From Streptomyces sabulosicollis (GTDB taxonomy: Bacteria; Actinomycetota; Actinomycetes; Streptomycetales; Streptomycetaceae): a stretch of DNA of 49,804 nt. Of this stretch, positions 35,980 through 43,548 are shown in pieces (position 1 is the stretch's first letter; every line of letters starts with the position of its first letter). The notes below the pieces were generated by a model. The model did not search any database and was not told the origin of the DNA. It saw only the letters and a list, made by a program, of their open reading frames with translations. The stretch is from NCBI RefSeq assembly GCF_016103465.1, contig NZ_JAEEAP010000013.1, forward strand, positions 1 through 49,804. The letters run 5' to 3'. The position numbers were made by a program, and so were the translations under genes.

Positions 35980-36941
35980 ACGGCCTCGTGGTCGCCGGTG
36001 GGGGCGGGCACGGCGGCCGGGAGCGCGGCGCGCTCGCGCTGGCCGAGCGGCACCCGCAGGGCCGCGATCCACACCAGACAGGAGCCGAACATGTGGATGC
36101 CGACGATCACCTCGGGCAGGTGGGTGAAGTACTGCACATAGCCGACCACGCCCTGCGCGAGCAGCACGACGAGGAGCTCCAGAACTCCGCGCCGCTGGGC
36201 GGCGGGGGCCTTCACGGCACGCAGTGTGAACCACAGGGCGACGGTGAGGCCCAGCACGATGTAGACGAAGTCCACGTGCAGCTGGGTGATCTCCTGCCAG
36301 TTCAGCGGGATCCGGTGCACCTCCCGGGCGTCGCCCGCGTGCGGTCCGGATCCGGTGACCACGGTGCCGATCAGGATCAGCGCGAGGGTCGCGCCGACCA
36401 TCAGCCAGGTCAGCTGGCGCACCGGGCGGGCGACGAGACCGCGCGGCTCGGCGTCCCCCTCGCGCGCCCGCTGCCAGACCACCACCGCGACCGTGAGCAG
36501 CGCGGAGGACAGCAGGAAGTGCGAGCTGACGATGTACGGGTTGAGCCCGGTGAGGACCACGATGCCGCCGACGACGGCGTTGCCCATCACGATCCAGAAC
36601 TGTGCCCAGCCGAGCCGGGTGAGGGAGCGGCGCACCGGGGTGCGGGCCCGGGCGGCGATGATCAGCACGCCGACGACCACGCACAGGACGTACGTCAGCA
36701 TGCGGTTGGTGAACTCGATGGCGCCGTGGATGCCCATGTCGGAGGTCGGCGTCAGGCTGCCGGAGGTGCACTTCGGCCAGGTGTCACAACCCAGCCCGGA
36801 CTCGGTGAGCCGGACCGCGCCACCGGTCACGACGATGACCACGGCCATCACCACGGTGGCCAGCGCGGCCCGCTCGACGAAGCGCGCGGAGGGCTGCCAG
36901 CGCCGGGCGATCAGCTCCAACGGATTCAGCGAATTCGGCAC
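35949..36941 (-). CDS. ctaA: Heme A synthase (COX15/CtaA family)
   Basis: Oxidises the heme O methyl to formyl, completing heme A. The 330-aa, 8-TM protein has paired extracellular cysteines in GLGCDTWPKC (near residue 51-60), and His ligands in GIHGAIEFTNR (near 70), VSSHFLLSS (near 139), QLHVDFVY (near 218) and VGIHMFGSC (near 284), as the Bacillus and actinobacterial enzymes do. The C-terminal ~35 residues are disordered. GTG at 36941 is 6 nt after TACGAT and lacks an SD, so it is probably leaderless. Confidence 0.95.
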   Translation of the reverse strand: MPNSLNPLELIARRWQPSARFVERAALATVVMAVVIVVTGGAVRLTESGLGCDTWPKCTSGSLTPTSDMGIHGAIEFTNRMLTYVLCVVVGVLIIAARARTPVRRSLTRLGWAQFWIVMGNAVVGGIVVLTGLNPYIVSSHFLLSSALLTVAVVVWQRAREGDAEPRGLVARPVRQLTWLMVGATLALILIGTVVTGSGPHAGDAREVHRIPLNWQEITQLHVDFVYIVLGLTVALWFTLRAVKAPAAQRRGVLELLVVLLAQGVVGYVQYFTHLPEVIVGIHMFGSCLVWIAALRVPLGQRERAALPAAVPAPTGDHEAVQPEPAASSR

Positions 36942-36947
36942 CCGCCC

Positions 36948-36953
36948 ATCGTA
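36948..36953 (-). promoter_or_regulatory. -10 element of a probable leaderless ctaA promoter
   Basis: On the minus strand TACGAT ends 6 nt before the GTG start. There is no SD and no strong -35. Confidence 0.5.
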
Positions 36954-37005
36954 GGCCGCCGCTTGTGCAGCTTTTCACGAGGGGTTGCGTTTCGGTAAAG
37001 CCGCA

Positions 37006-37046
37006 GGCCGCGAGGGTCGGCTCGGGGTGCGCCGGGACTCGCGGCC
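37006..37046 (-). terminator. Hairpin terminator of the ABC exporter operon
   Basis: GGCCGCGAG (37006-37014) and CTCGCGGCC (37038-37046) form a perfect 9-bp stem. It lies 37 nt past the stop of the ABC permease gene and before the ctaA promoter. Confidence 0.55.
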
Positions 37047-37083
37047 ACCTCCCGGCGGGGCCGGGCTGCTGGCAGGGCCCGGG

Positions 37084-37857
37084 CTACTCCCAGCGGAAGA
37101 AGCGGGCCGCCGCGCCCAGCCCGAGCACCGCCCAGACCGCCAGGATCCCCAGGTCCCGCCACGGCGTCCCGGCCCCGTCCTGGAGGACGTCCCGCAGCCC
37201 GTCCGAGAGCGCCGAGATCGGCAGCAGCTCCAGCGCGCTCCGCACGGCGCCCGGGAACTTGTCCAGCGACACGATGACGCCACCGGCCACGAGCAGCAGC
37301 AGGAAGACGAGATTGGCGGCGGCCAGGGTCGCCTCGGCCTTCAGGGTGCCCGCCATCAGCAGCCCGAGGCCGGAGAACGCCGCCGTGCCCAGGATCAGCA
37401 GCAGCGCCACGGAGAGCGGGTCGCCGTGCGGCGACCAGCCGAGCGCCAGCGCGATCGCGGTCAGCAGCACGATCTGCATCACCTCGGTGACCAGCACCGC
37501 ACAGGTCTTGGCGGCCATCAGCCCCCACCGCGGCAGCGGGGAGACCGCGAGCCGCTTGAGCACGCCGTAGCGCCGCTCGAAGCCGGTGGCGATGGCCTGT
37601 CCGGTGAACGCCGTGGACAGTACGGCCAGCGCCAGCACACCGGGCGCCAGGAAGTCCACCGCGCTGCCGTCGGCGCCGGTGTCGACGATGTCGACGGTGC
37701 TGAAGAGCACCAGCAGCAGGGACGGGATGACGACGGTCAGCAGCAGCTGCTCGCCGTTGCGCAGCAGCATCCGGGTCTCCAGCGCGGCCTGCGCCCGGAT
37801 CATCCGCGGCAGCGGGGCCGCCCCCGGCTTGGGGAGGAAAGTGCCCGTGGCGGTCAC
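37084..37857 (-). CDS. ABC-2 type transporter permease
   Basis: 257 aa with about six TM segments and the ABC-2 membrane topology: N-terminal amphipathic stretch (RMIRAQAALETRMLLRNGEQ), TM1 (LLLTVVIPSLLLVLF), and the conserved GFERRYGVLKRLAVSPLPRW (near residue 90-109) and ALELLPISALSDGLRDVL near 215. This is the DrrB/NodJ layout. GTG at 37857 overlaps the ATPase stop (GTGA). Its partner is the ATPase upstream. The substrate is unknown. The pair lies between ctaA and the suf operon, as in Mycobacterium tuberculosis (Rv1456c-Rv1458c region), suggesting a cofactor-linked role. Confidence 0.9.
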   Translation of the reverse strand: MTATGTFLPKPGAAPLPRMIRAQAALETRMLLRNGEQLLLTVVIPSLLLVLFSTVDIVDTGADGSAVDFLAPGVLALAVLSTAFTGQAIATGFERRYGVLKRLAVSPLPRWGLMAAKTCAVLVTEVMQIVLLTAIALALGWSPHGDPLSVALLLILGTAAFSGLGLLMAGTLKAEATLAAANLVFLLLLVAGGVIVSLDKFPGAVRSALELLPISALSDGLRDVLQDGAGTPWRDLGILAVWAVLGLGAAARFFRWE

Positions 37858-38780
37858 GCTCGCAGCTCCTTACCGGTGAGCTCCAGGAAGACGTCCTCGA
37901 GGGTGTGCCGTTCGACCGAGATCCGGTCCGGCATCACCCCGTTCTGTGCGCACCAGGAGGTGACGGTGGCCAGCATCTGGGGGTTGACCTTGCCGGTGAC
38001 GCGGTACGAGCCGGGCGTCAGCTCGGCGGCCGTGGAGTCGGCGGGCAGCGCCTTGAGGAGCGAGGCCAGGTCGAGCGCGGGGCGCCCGATGAAGCGCAGG
38101 GTGTTCTCGGCGCCGCCCCGGCACAGCTCCTCCGGGGTGCCCCGGGCGATCACCTTGCCGCCGTCGATGATCGCCACGTCGTCGGCGAGCTGCTCGGCCT
38201 CGTCCATGTAGTGGGTCGTCAGCATCACGGTGACGCCGTCGTCCCGCAGATCGCGGACGAGGTCCCAGGTGGCGCGGCGGGCCTGCGGGTCGAGTCCGGC
38301 GGTCGGCTCGTCGAGGAAGACCAGCTCGGGACGGCCGACGACGGCCATGGCGAGCGCGAGCCGCTGCTGCTGGCCTCCGGAGAGCCGCCGGTAGGTGGTC
38401 CGGCCGCAGGAGCCGAGGCCGAGCCGCTCGATCAGCAGACTCACGTCCACCGGATGCGCGTGGAGGGAGGCGGTGTGCCGCAGCATCTCTTCTGCGCGCG
38501 CGCCGGAATAAACGCCTCCGGACTGCAGCATCACCCCGACCCGGGGACGCAGCGCCGGGGCGTCCGCGACCGGGTCGAGCCCGAATATCCGGACCGTGCC
38601 GGCGTCGGGGCGGCGGTACCCCTCGCAGGTCTCGACGGTGGTGGTCTTACCGGCTCCGTTGGGGCCGAGAACGGCGGTCACGGTGGCCCGGCCGACGGAC
38701 AGATCGAGCCCGTCGACCGCGGTCTTCGGGCCGTACCGCTTGACCAGGCCGACGATGTCGACCGCGGGCTCTTCTCGCAT
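37854..38780 (-). CDS. ABC transporter ATP-binding protein (DrrA-like)
   Basis: 308 aa. Walker A GPNGAGKTTT (near residues 39-48), Q-loop VMLQSGGVYSG, signature LSGGQQQRLALAMA (near 136), Walker B LVFLDEPTAGLDPQ (near 155) and switch His in TTHYMDEAEQ (near 190). A C-terminal ~90-residue extension (RFIGRPALDLASLLKALP to the end) is like that of DrrA-type exporter ATPases. ATG at 38780 is 7 nt after a TAGACT -10, suggesting a leaderless mRNA. It is divergent from sufR. Confidence 0.93.
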   Translation of the reverse strand: MREEPAVDIVGLVKRYGPKTAVDGLDLSVGRATVTAVLGPNGAGKTTTVETCEGYRRPDAGTVRIFGLDPVADAPALRPRVGVMLQSGGVYSGARAEEMLRHTASLHAHPVDVSLLIERLGLGSCGRTTYRRLSGGQQQRLALAMAVVGRPELVFLDEPTAGLDPQARRATWDLVRDLRDDGVTVMLTTHYMDEAEQLADDVAIIDGGKVIARGTPEELCRGGAENTLRFIGRPALDLASLLKALPADSTAAELTPGSYRVTGKVNPQMLATVTSWCAQNGVMPDRISVERHTLEDVFLELTGKELRA

Positions 38781-38787
38781 GACCGGC

Positions 38788-38793
38788 AGTCTA
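38788..38793 (-). promoter_or_regulatory. -10 element of a probable leaderless ABC operon promoter
   Basis: TAGACT on the minus strand is 7 nt upstream of the ATG at 38780. No SD and no good -35 are visible. Confidence 0.45.
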
Positions 38794-38888
38794 CGAATCG
38801 CCGGGCCGTCCGTGGGCGGCAGGGCCGGAAGCCGCGGAGCCCGCCATCCGGGCCCTGGCGCGGCGACGCAGGTGAGCCGCCGTCTCGG

Positions 38889-38906
38889 ACTTAGGCAGAC
38901 CTAAGT
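38889..38906. promoter_or_regulatory. Iron-box-like palindrome (DmdR/IdeR type)
   Basis: A perfect 18-bp palindrome, A-CTTAGG-CAGA-CCTAAG-T. The core from 38891 to 38904 matches 12 of 14 positions of the right part of the DtxR/IdeR/DmdR consensus (TTAGGTTAGGCTAACCTAA). It lies between the ABC exporter and sufR starts and could bring either under Fe2+ control. It lacks the full left outer half-site. Confidence 0.5.
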
Positions 38907-38939
38907 GACGTACCCCACCGGAACCGGAGAACTCCTCGC

Positions 38940-38976
38940 TTGTGGATCGCCGGAGAATTACGCAACAATGGCGTTG
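38940..38976 (+). promoter_or_regulatory. sufR promoter with SufR operator CAAC-N6-GTTG
   Basis: TTGTGG (38940-38945) and AACAAT (38964-38969) are 18 nt apart and the -10 ends 6 nt before the GTG, predicting a leaderless mRNA. CAAC (38963-38966) and GTTG (38973-38976) form the CAAC-N6-GTTG dyad that, as I recall, is the reported Streptomyces SufR binding site. It covers the -10 and start, so bound SufR would block its own operon. Confidence 0.7.
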
Positions 38977-39776
38977 TGAAATACGCGAGCGAGGCACCGA
39001 ACGAACGCGCGGCCGAAGTGGCCGCGCGGTCTGGCGCGCCCGCGTCCGCGCCGGAAGAGCAGCACGGCACCCGCAACCGGGTGGCGCGCTCCATCCTGGA
39101 CCACGGCCCCTCCACCGCGGCGGAGCTCGCCCTGCGGCTGGAGCTGACCCAGGCGGCCGTCCGCCGCCACCTGGACACCCTCGTCGCCGACGGCGTCGTC
39201 GAGCCCCGCGAGAAGAGGGTGTACGGGGCGCGGGGGCGCGGCCGCCCGGCCAAGGTCTTCGCGCTCACCGACTGCGGTCGCGACGCCTTCGACCAGGCTT
39301 ACGACAAGCTCGCCGTCGACGCTCTCCGCTGGATCGAGCAGAGCGCCGGAGGCGGTGAGGCGGGGCGTGCCGCGGTCGCGGCGTTCGCCCGCGCCAGGCT
39401 CGCCGCCCAGGCGGAGGGGTACCGCGGCGCCGTCGAGGCCGCCGCCCCCGGCCGCCGCACCGAAGCGCTCGCCGGAGCACTCTCCGCGGACGGGTACGCT
39501 GCTACGGCGCGCAGCGCGCCGGTCGGCGAACAGCTCTGCCAGCACCACTGCCCGGTCGCCCACGCAGCCGAGCGATATCCGCAGCTGTGTGAGGCGGAGA
39601 CCGAGGTCTTCTCCCAGCTGCTCGGGACCCATGTGCAGCGTCTGGCCACCATCGCCCATGGCGACGGGGTGTGCACGACGTTCATTCCGAAGACCGGCAA
39701 GGTCGAGAAGACCGACACCAGCACCACCAAGACCACCACCGCATCTGCCAGCACGGCCGGGAGGAACCCCGAATGA
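38976..39776 (+). CDS. sufR: Fe-S-sensing transcriptional repressor SufR
   Basis: 266 aa from the GTG at 38976. It has a winged HTH ([39 protein letters not shown], then the basic wing [14 protein letters not shown]; residues about 33-95) and a C-terminal cluster-binding motif C188-x3-C192-x12-C205 that holds the [4Fe-4S] or [2Fe-2S] sensor cluster in this family. With cluster it represses the suf operon; cluster loss derepresses it. The frame is open 12 codons further upstream, but the -10 geometry and SufR box place the start at 38976. The stop overlaps the sufB ATG (ATGA). Confidence 0.93.
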   Translation: MKYASEAPNERAAEVAARSGAPASAPEEQHGTRNRVARSILDHGPSTAAELALRLELTQAAVRRHLDTLVADGVVEPREKRVYGARGRGRPAKVFALTDCGRDAFDQAYDKLAVDALRWIEQSAGGGEAGRAAVAAFARARLAAQAEGYRGAVEAAAPGRRTEALAGALSADGYAATARSAPVGEQLCQHHCPVAHAAERYPQLCEAETEVFSQLLGTHVQRLATIAHGDGVCTTFIPKTGKVEKTDTSTTKTTTASASTAGRNPE

Positions 39777-41194
39777 CTCTCCCCACGGAGACCGCTCACC
39801 CCGAGCTCGAGGGCCTGGGCAACTACGAGTACGGCTGGGCCGACTCCGACGTGGCCGGCGCCTCGGCCAAGCGCGGCCTCTCCGAGGAGGTCGTACGCGA
39901 CATCTCGGCGAAGAAGTCCGAGCCGGAGTGGATGCTCAAGCTCCGCCTGAAGGGCCTGCGGCTCTTCGACAAGAAGCCCATGCCCACCTGGGGCTCGGAC
40001 CTGTCGGGTATCGACTTCGACAACATCAAGTACTTCGTCCGCTCCACCGAGCAGCAGGCCGCCTCCTGGGAGGAGCTGCCCGAGGACATCAAGAACACCT
40101 ACGACAAGCTGGGCATCCCGGAGGCCGAGAAGCAGCGCCTGGTCGCCGGTGTCGCCGCCCAGTACGAGTCCGAGGTCGTCTACCACAAGATCCGTGAGGA
40201 CCTCGAGGAGCAGGGCGTCATCTTCCTCGACACCGACACCGGTCTGCGGGAGCACCCGGAGCTCTTCAAGGAGTACTTCGGCTCGGTGATCCCGGCGGGC
40301 GACAACAAGTTCGCCTCGCTGAACACCGCGGTCTGGTCCGGCGGCTCGTTCATCTACGTGCCGAAGGGCGTGCACGTGGAGATCCCGCTCCAGGCGTACT
40401 TCCGCATCAACACCGAGAACATGGGCCAGTTCGAGCGGACGCTGATCATCGTCGACGAGGACGCCTACGTCCACTACGTCGAGGGCTGCACCGCGCCGAT
40501 CTACAAGTCGGACTCGCTGCACTCCGCGGTCGTCGAGATCGTCGTCAAGAAGGGCGCCCGCTGCCGCTACACGACCATCCAGAACTGGTCGAACAACGTC
40601 TACAACCTGGTCACCAAGCGCGCCGTGGCCTACGAGGGCGCGACCATGGAGTGGGTCGACGGCAACATCGGCTCCAAGGTGACCATGAAGTACCCCGCCG
40701 TCTACCTGATGGGTGAGCACGCCAAGGGCGAGACCCTGTCCATCGCCTTCGCGGGCGAGGGCCAGCACCAGGACGCCGGCGCCAAGATGGTCCACATGGC
40801 CCCCCACACCTCGTCGAACATCGTCTCCAAGTCGGTGGCGCGCGGCGGTGGCCGCACCTCCTACCGCGGTCTGATCGAGATCGGCGAGGGCGCCGAGGGC
40901 TCCAAGTCCAACGTGCTGTGCGACGCCCTGCTCGTCGACACGATCTCCCGCTCGGACACCTACCCGTACGTGGACGTCCGCGAGGACGACGTGTCCATGG
41001 GCCATGAGGCGACCGTCTCCAAGGTCAGCGACGACCAGCTCTTCTACCTGATGAGCCGCGGGCTGTCCGAGGACGAGGCCATGGCGATGATCGTGCGCGG
41101 CTTCGTCGAGCCGATCGCGCGCGAACTGCCCATGGAGTACGCGCTGGAGCTCAACCGGCTGATCGAGCTGCAGATGGAGGGCGCGGTCGGCTGA
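39773..41194 (+). CDS. sufB: Fe-S cluster assembly scaffold SufB
   Basis: 473 aa. SufB joins SufC and SufD to form the scaffold on which the Fe-S cluster is built. Typical features are [20 protein letters not shown] (near residue 16), the right-handed beta-helix core ([20 protein letters not shown] near 190), [14 protein letters not shown] with the conserved Cys (near 238), and the C-terminal helices [20 protein letters not shown] (near 428). ATG at 39773 has GGGAGGA 6 nt upstream. A 92-bp spacer with a hairpin follows before sufD, unlike the rest of this tightly packed operon. Confidence 0.97.
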   Translation: MTLPTETAHPELEGLGNYEYGWADSDVAGASAKRGLSEEVVRDISAKKSEPEWMLKLRLKGLRLFDKKPMPTWGSDLSGIDFDNIKYFVRSTEQQAASWEELPEDIKNTYDKLGIPEAEKQRLVAGVAAQYESEVVYHKIREDLEEQGVIFLDTDTGLREHPELFKEYFGSVIPAGDNKFASLNTAVWSGGSFIYVPKGVHVEIPLQAYFRINTENMGQFERTLIIVDEDAYVHYVEGCTAPIYKSDSLHSAVVEIVVKKGARCRYTTIQNWSNNVYNLVTKRAVAYEGATMEWVDGNIGSKVTMKYPAVYLMGEHAKGETLSIAFAGEGQHQDAGAKMVHMAPHTSSNIVSKSVARGGGRTSYRGLIEIGEGAEGSKSNVLCDALLVDTISRSDTYPYVDVREDDVSMGHEATVSKVSDDQLFYLMSRGLSEDEAMAMIVRGFVEPIARELPMEYALELNRLIELQMEGAVG

Positions 41195-41211
41195 CGCCAC
41201 CACCCTCCCCG

Positions 41212-41240
41212 CCCGGCGGGGGCCGCGGTCCCCGCCCGGG
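41212..41240 (+). promoter_or_regulatory. Intercistronic stem-loop between sufB and sufD
   Basis: CCCGGCGGGG (41212-41221) pairs with CCCCGCCCGGG (41230-41240) with one bulged C. It could attenuate or process the transcript so that SufB is made in excess over SufD. Confidence 0.45.
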
Positions 41241-41286
41241 CACCCCATTCAGGCCCATCAGGCAGAAAGAGAGCAGTACGACAGCC

Positions 41287-42456
41287 ATGGCTGAAACCAT
41301 CCCGGCCGGATCCACCACGGACGGCGTCATCCAGGTGGGCCAGCCCACCGATGCCCGGGTGAGCGCGCCCGCGTCGTACGACGTGGCCGACTTCCCGGTG
41401 CCCCATGGCCGCGAGGAGGACTGGCGGTTCACCCCCCTGGAGCGGCTGCGCGGTCTCCACGACGGCACGGCCGTCGCCGACGGCGGCGTCAAGGTCGAGG
41501 TGACCGCCCCCGAGGGCGTCACGGTCGAGACCGTGGGCCGCGACGACGCGCGCCTGGGGAAGGCCGGCAAGCCGGTGGACCGGGTGGCGGCCCAGGCGTA
41601 CAGCTCCTTCGAGAAGGCGTCGGTCGTCTCGGTGCCCAAGGAGACGGTGCTCACCGAGCCGGTGCGGATCGCCGTGCACGGCGAGGGCGGCACCGCCTTC
41701 GGCCACCAGGTGATCGAGGTCGGCGCCTTCGCCGAGGCGGTCGTGGTCATCGACCACACCGGTGACGCCACGGTCGCCGCCAATGTGGAGTACCTGATCG
41801 GCGACGGCGCCAAGCTCACCGTGGTCTCGGTCCAGGACTGGGACGACACCGCGGTCCACGCCGGTCAGCACACCGCGCTGGTCGGCCGGGACGCCACCTT
41901 CAAGTCCGTGGTCGTCACCTTCGGCGGCGATCTGGTGCGGCTCCACCCGCGGGTCGTCTACGGCGCCCCGGGCGGTGAGGCCGAGCTCTACGGCGTGTAC
42001 TTCACCGACAACGGCCAGCACCAGGAGCACCGGCTCTTCATCGACCACGACACCCCGCACTGCCGCAGCAACGTGGCCTACAAGGGCGCGCTGCAGGGCG
42101 CCGAGGCGCACGCGGTGTGGATCGGCGACGTGCTGATCCGGGCCGCCGCGGAGGGCACCGACACCTACGAGCTCAACCGCAACCTGGTCCTCACCGACGG
42201 CGCCCGCGTCGACTCGGTGCCGAACCTGGAGATCGAGACCGGTGAGATCGTCGGCGCCGGTCACGCGAGCGCGACCGGCCGCTTCGAGGACGAGCAGCTG
42301 TTCTACCTGATGGCCCGCGGCATCCCGGCCGATGAGGCCCGCCGTCTGGTGGTCCGCGGCTTCTTCGCCGAGCTCGTCCAGCAGATCGGGATCCCCGACC
42401 TGGAGGAGCGGCTCATCGCCAAGATCGAGGCCGAGCTGGAGGCGTCCGTAGGATGA
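41287..42456 (+). CDS. sufD: Fe-S cluster assembly protein SufD
   Basis: 389 aa. SufD is the paralogous partner of SufB. The beta-helix core is visible (AFGHQVIEVGAFAEAVVVID, VRLHPRVVYGAPGGEAELYG), as is HTPHCRSNVAYKGALQGAEA-like sequence near residue 255 (here DHDTPHCRSNVAYKG, with the conserved His), and the C-terminal helices MARGIPADEARRLVVRGFFA (near 340). The N-terminus includes the conserved REEDWRFTPLERLRGL. ATG at 41287 has only the modest AAAGAGAG upstream. It overlaps the Rieske gene (ATGA). Confidence 0.96.
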   Translation: MAETIPAGSTTDGVIQVGQPTDARVSAPASYDVADFPVPHGREEDWRFTPLERLRGLHDGTAVADGGVKVEVTAPEGVTVETVGRDDARLGKAGKPVDRVAAQAYSSFEKASVVSVPKETVLTEPVRIAVHGEGGTAFGHQVIEVGAFAEAVVVIDHTGDATVAANVEYLIGDGAKLTVVSVQDWDDTAVHAGQHTALVGRDATFKSVVVTFGGDLVRLHPRVVYGAPGGEAELYGVYFTDNGQHQEHRLFIDHDTPHCRSNVAYKGALQGAEAHAVWIGDVLIRAAAEGTDTYELNRNLVLTDGARVDSVPNLEIETGEIVGAGHASATGRFEDEQLFYLMARGIPADEARRLVVRGFFAELVQQIGIPDLEERLIAKIEAELEASVG

Positions 42457-42776
42457 CCCCGACCTTCGTACGCGCCTGTGCGCTGGACGAACTCGAGGAA
42501 GACACCCCCAAGCGGGTCGAACTCGAGGGCGTGCCCATCGCCCTTGTGCGCACCGAGGGCGAGGTGTTCGCGGTCAACGACATCTGCTCGCACGCGAACG
42601 TCTCGCTGTCCGAGGGCGAGGTGGAGGACTGCCAGATCGAGTGCTGGCTGCACGGCTCCAGCTTCGACCTGCGTACCGGCAAGCCGTCCGGCCTCCCCGC
42701 GACGCGCCCGGTCCCCGTATACCCCGTAAAGATCGAAGGGGACGATGTGCTCGTCTCCGTCACCCAGGAGTCCTGA
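42453..42776 (+). CDS. Rieske [2Fe-2S] ferredoxin of the Suf operon
   Basis: 107 aa, single soluble Rieske domain. Ligands are C-x-H in ICSHANVSLSEGE (near residue 45-47) and C-x2-H in ECWLHGSSFDLRTG (near 67-70). It resembles the NDO-type ferredoxin components (3-phenylpropionate dioxygenase ferredoxin subunit) and carries no signal peptide. It starts inside the sufD stop (ATGA) and is 7 nt from sufC, so it is co-expressed with the scaffold. In actinobacterial and some other suf operons such a ferredoxin is common; it may pass electrons for cluster assembly. That role is inferred. Confidence 0.92.
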   Translation: MTPTFVRACALDELEEDTPKRVELEGVPIALVRTEGEVFAVNDICSHANVSLSEGEVEDCQIECWLHGSSFDLRTGKPSGLPATRPVPVYPVKIEGDDVLVSVTQES

Positions 42777-42783
42777 GGCACCC

Positions 42784-43548
42784 ATGGCCACGCTTGAGAT
42801 CCACGACCTGCACGTTTCCGTCGACGCCGAGGGCGGTCCCCGCGAGATCCTGCGCGGTGTCGACCTGACCGTGAAGCAGGGCGAGACGCACGCCATCATG
42901 GGCCCCAACGGCTCCGGCAAGTCCACCCTGGCCTACTCGCTCGCCGGTCACCCGAAGTACACGGTCACCGGCGGCACCGTGACGCTGGACGGCGAGGACG
43001 TGCTCGCGATGTCCGTCGACGAGCGCGCCCGCGCCGGTGTCTTCCTCGCCATGCAGTACCCGGTCGAGGTTCCCGGCGTCTCGGTCTCCAACTTCCTGCG
43101 CACCTCCGCGACCGCGATCCGCGGCGAGGCGCCCAAGCTCCGTACCTGGGTGAAGGAGGTCAAGGAGGCCATGGAGCGCCTCAACATCGACCCCTCCTTC
43201 GCCGAGCGGAACGTGAACGAGGGCTTCTCCGGCGGCGAGAAGAAGCGCCACGAGATCCTCCAGCTGGAGCTGCTGAAGCCGGCCATCGCGATCCTCGACG
43301 AGACCGACTCCGGCCTCGACGTGGACGCGCTGCGGGTGGTCTCCGAGGGCGTCAACCGGGTCCGCGAGTCCGGCCAGGTGGGCACCCTGCTGATCACCCA
43401 CTACACCCGCATCCTGCGGTACATCAAGCCCGACCACGTCCACGTCTTCGCGGCGGGCCGGATCGCCGAGTCCGGCGGCCCCGAGCTCGCCGACAAGCTG
43501 GAGGAAGAGGGCTACGAGGCGTACGTGAAGGGAGGCGCGTCCGAGTGA
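42784..43548 (+). CDS. sufC: Fe-S cluster assembly ATPase SufC
   Basis: 254 aa ABC-type ATPase of the SufBCD scaffold. Walker A MGPNGSGKST (near residue 39-48), Q-loop AMQYPVEVPGVSVSNFL (near 94), SufC-type signature FSGGEKKRHEILQ (near 144), Walker B AIAILDETDSGLD (near 163) and switch His in LITHYTRIL (near 202) are all present. The ATG at 42784 is used because the protein then starts ATLEIHDLHVSV as usual; the open frame extends 13 codons upstream. The stop overlaps the sufS GTG (GTGA). Confidence 0.97.
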   Translation: MATLEIHDLHVSVDAEGGPREILRGVDLTVKQGETHAIMGPNGSGKSTLAYSLAGHPKYTVTGGTVTLDGEDVLAMSVDERARAGVFLAMQYPVEVPGVSVSNFLRTSATAIRGEAPKLRTWVKEVKEAMERLNIDPSFAERNVNEGFSGGEKKRHEILQLELLKPAIAILDETDSGLDVDALRVVSEGVNRVRESGQVGTLLITHYTRILRYIKPDHVHVFAAGRIAESGGPELADKLEEEGYEAYVKGGASE

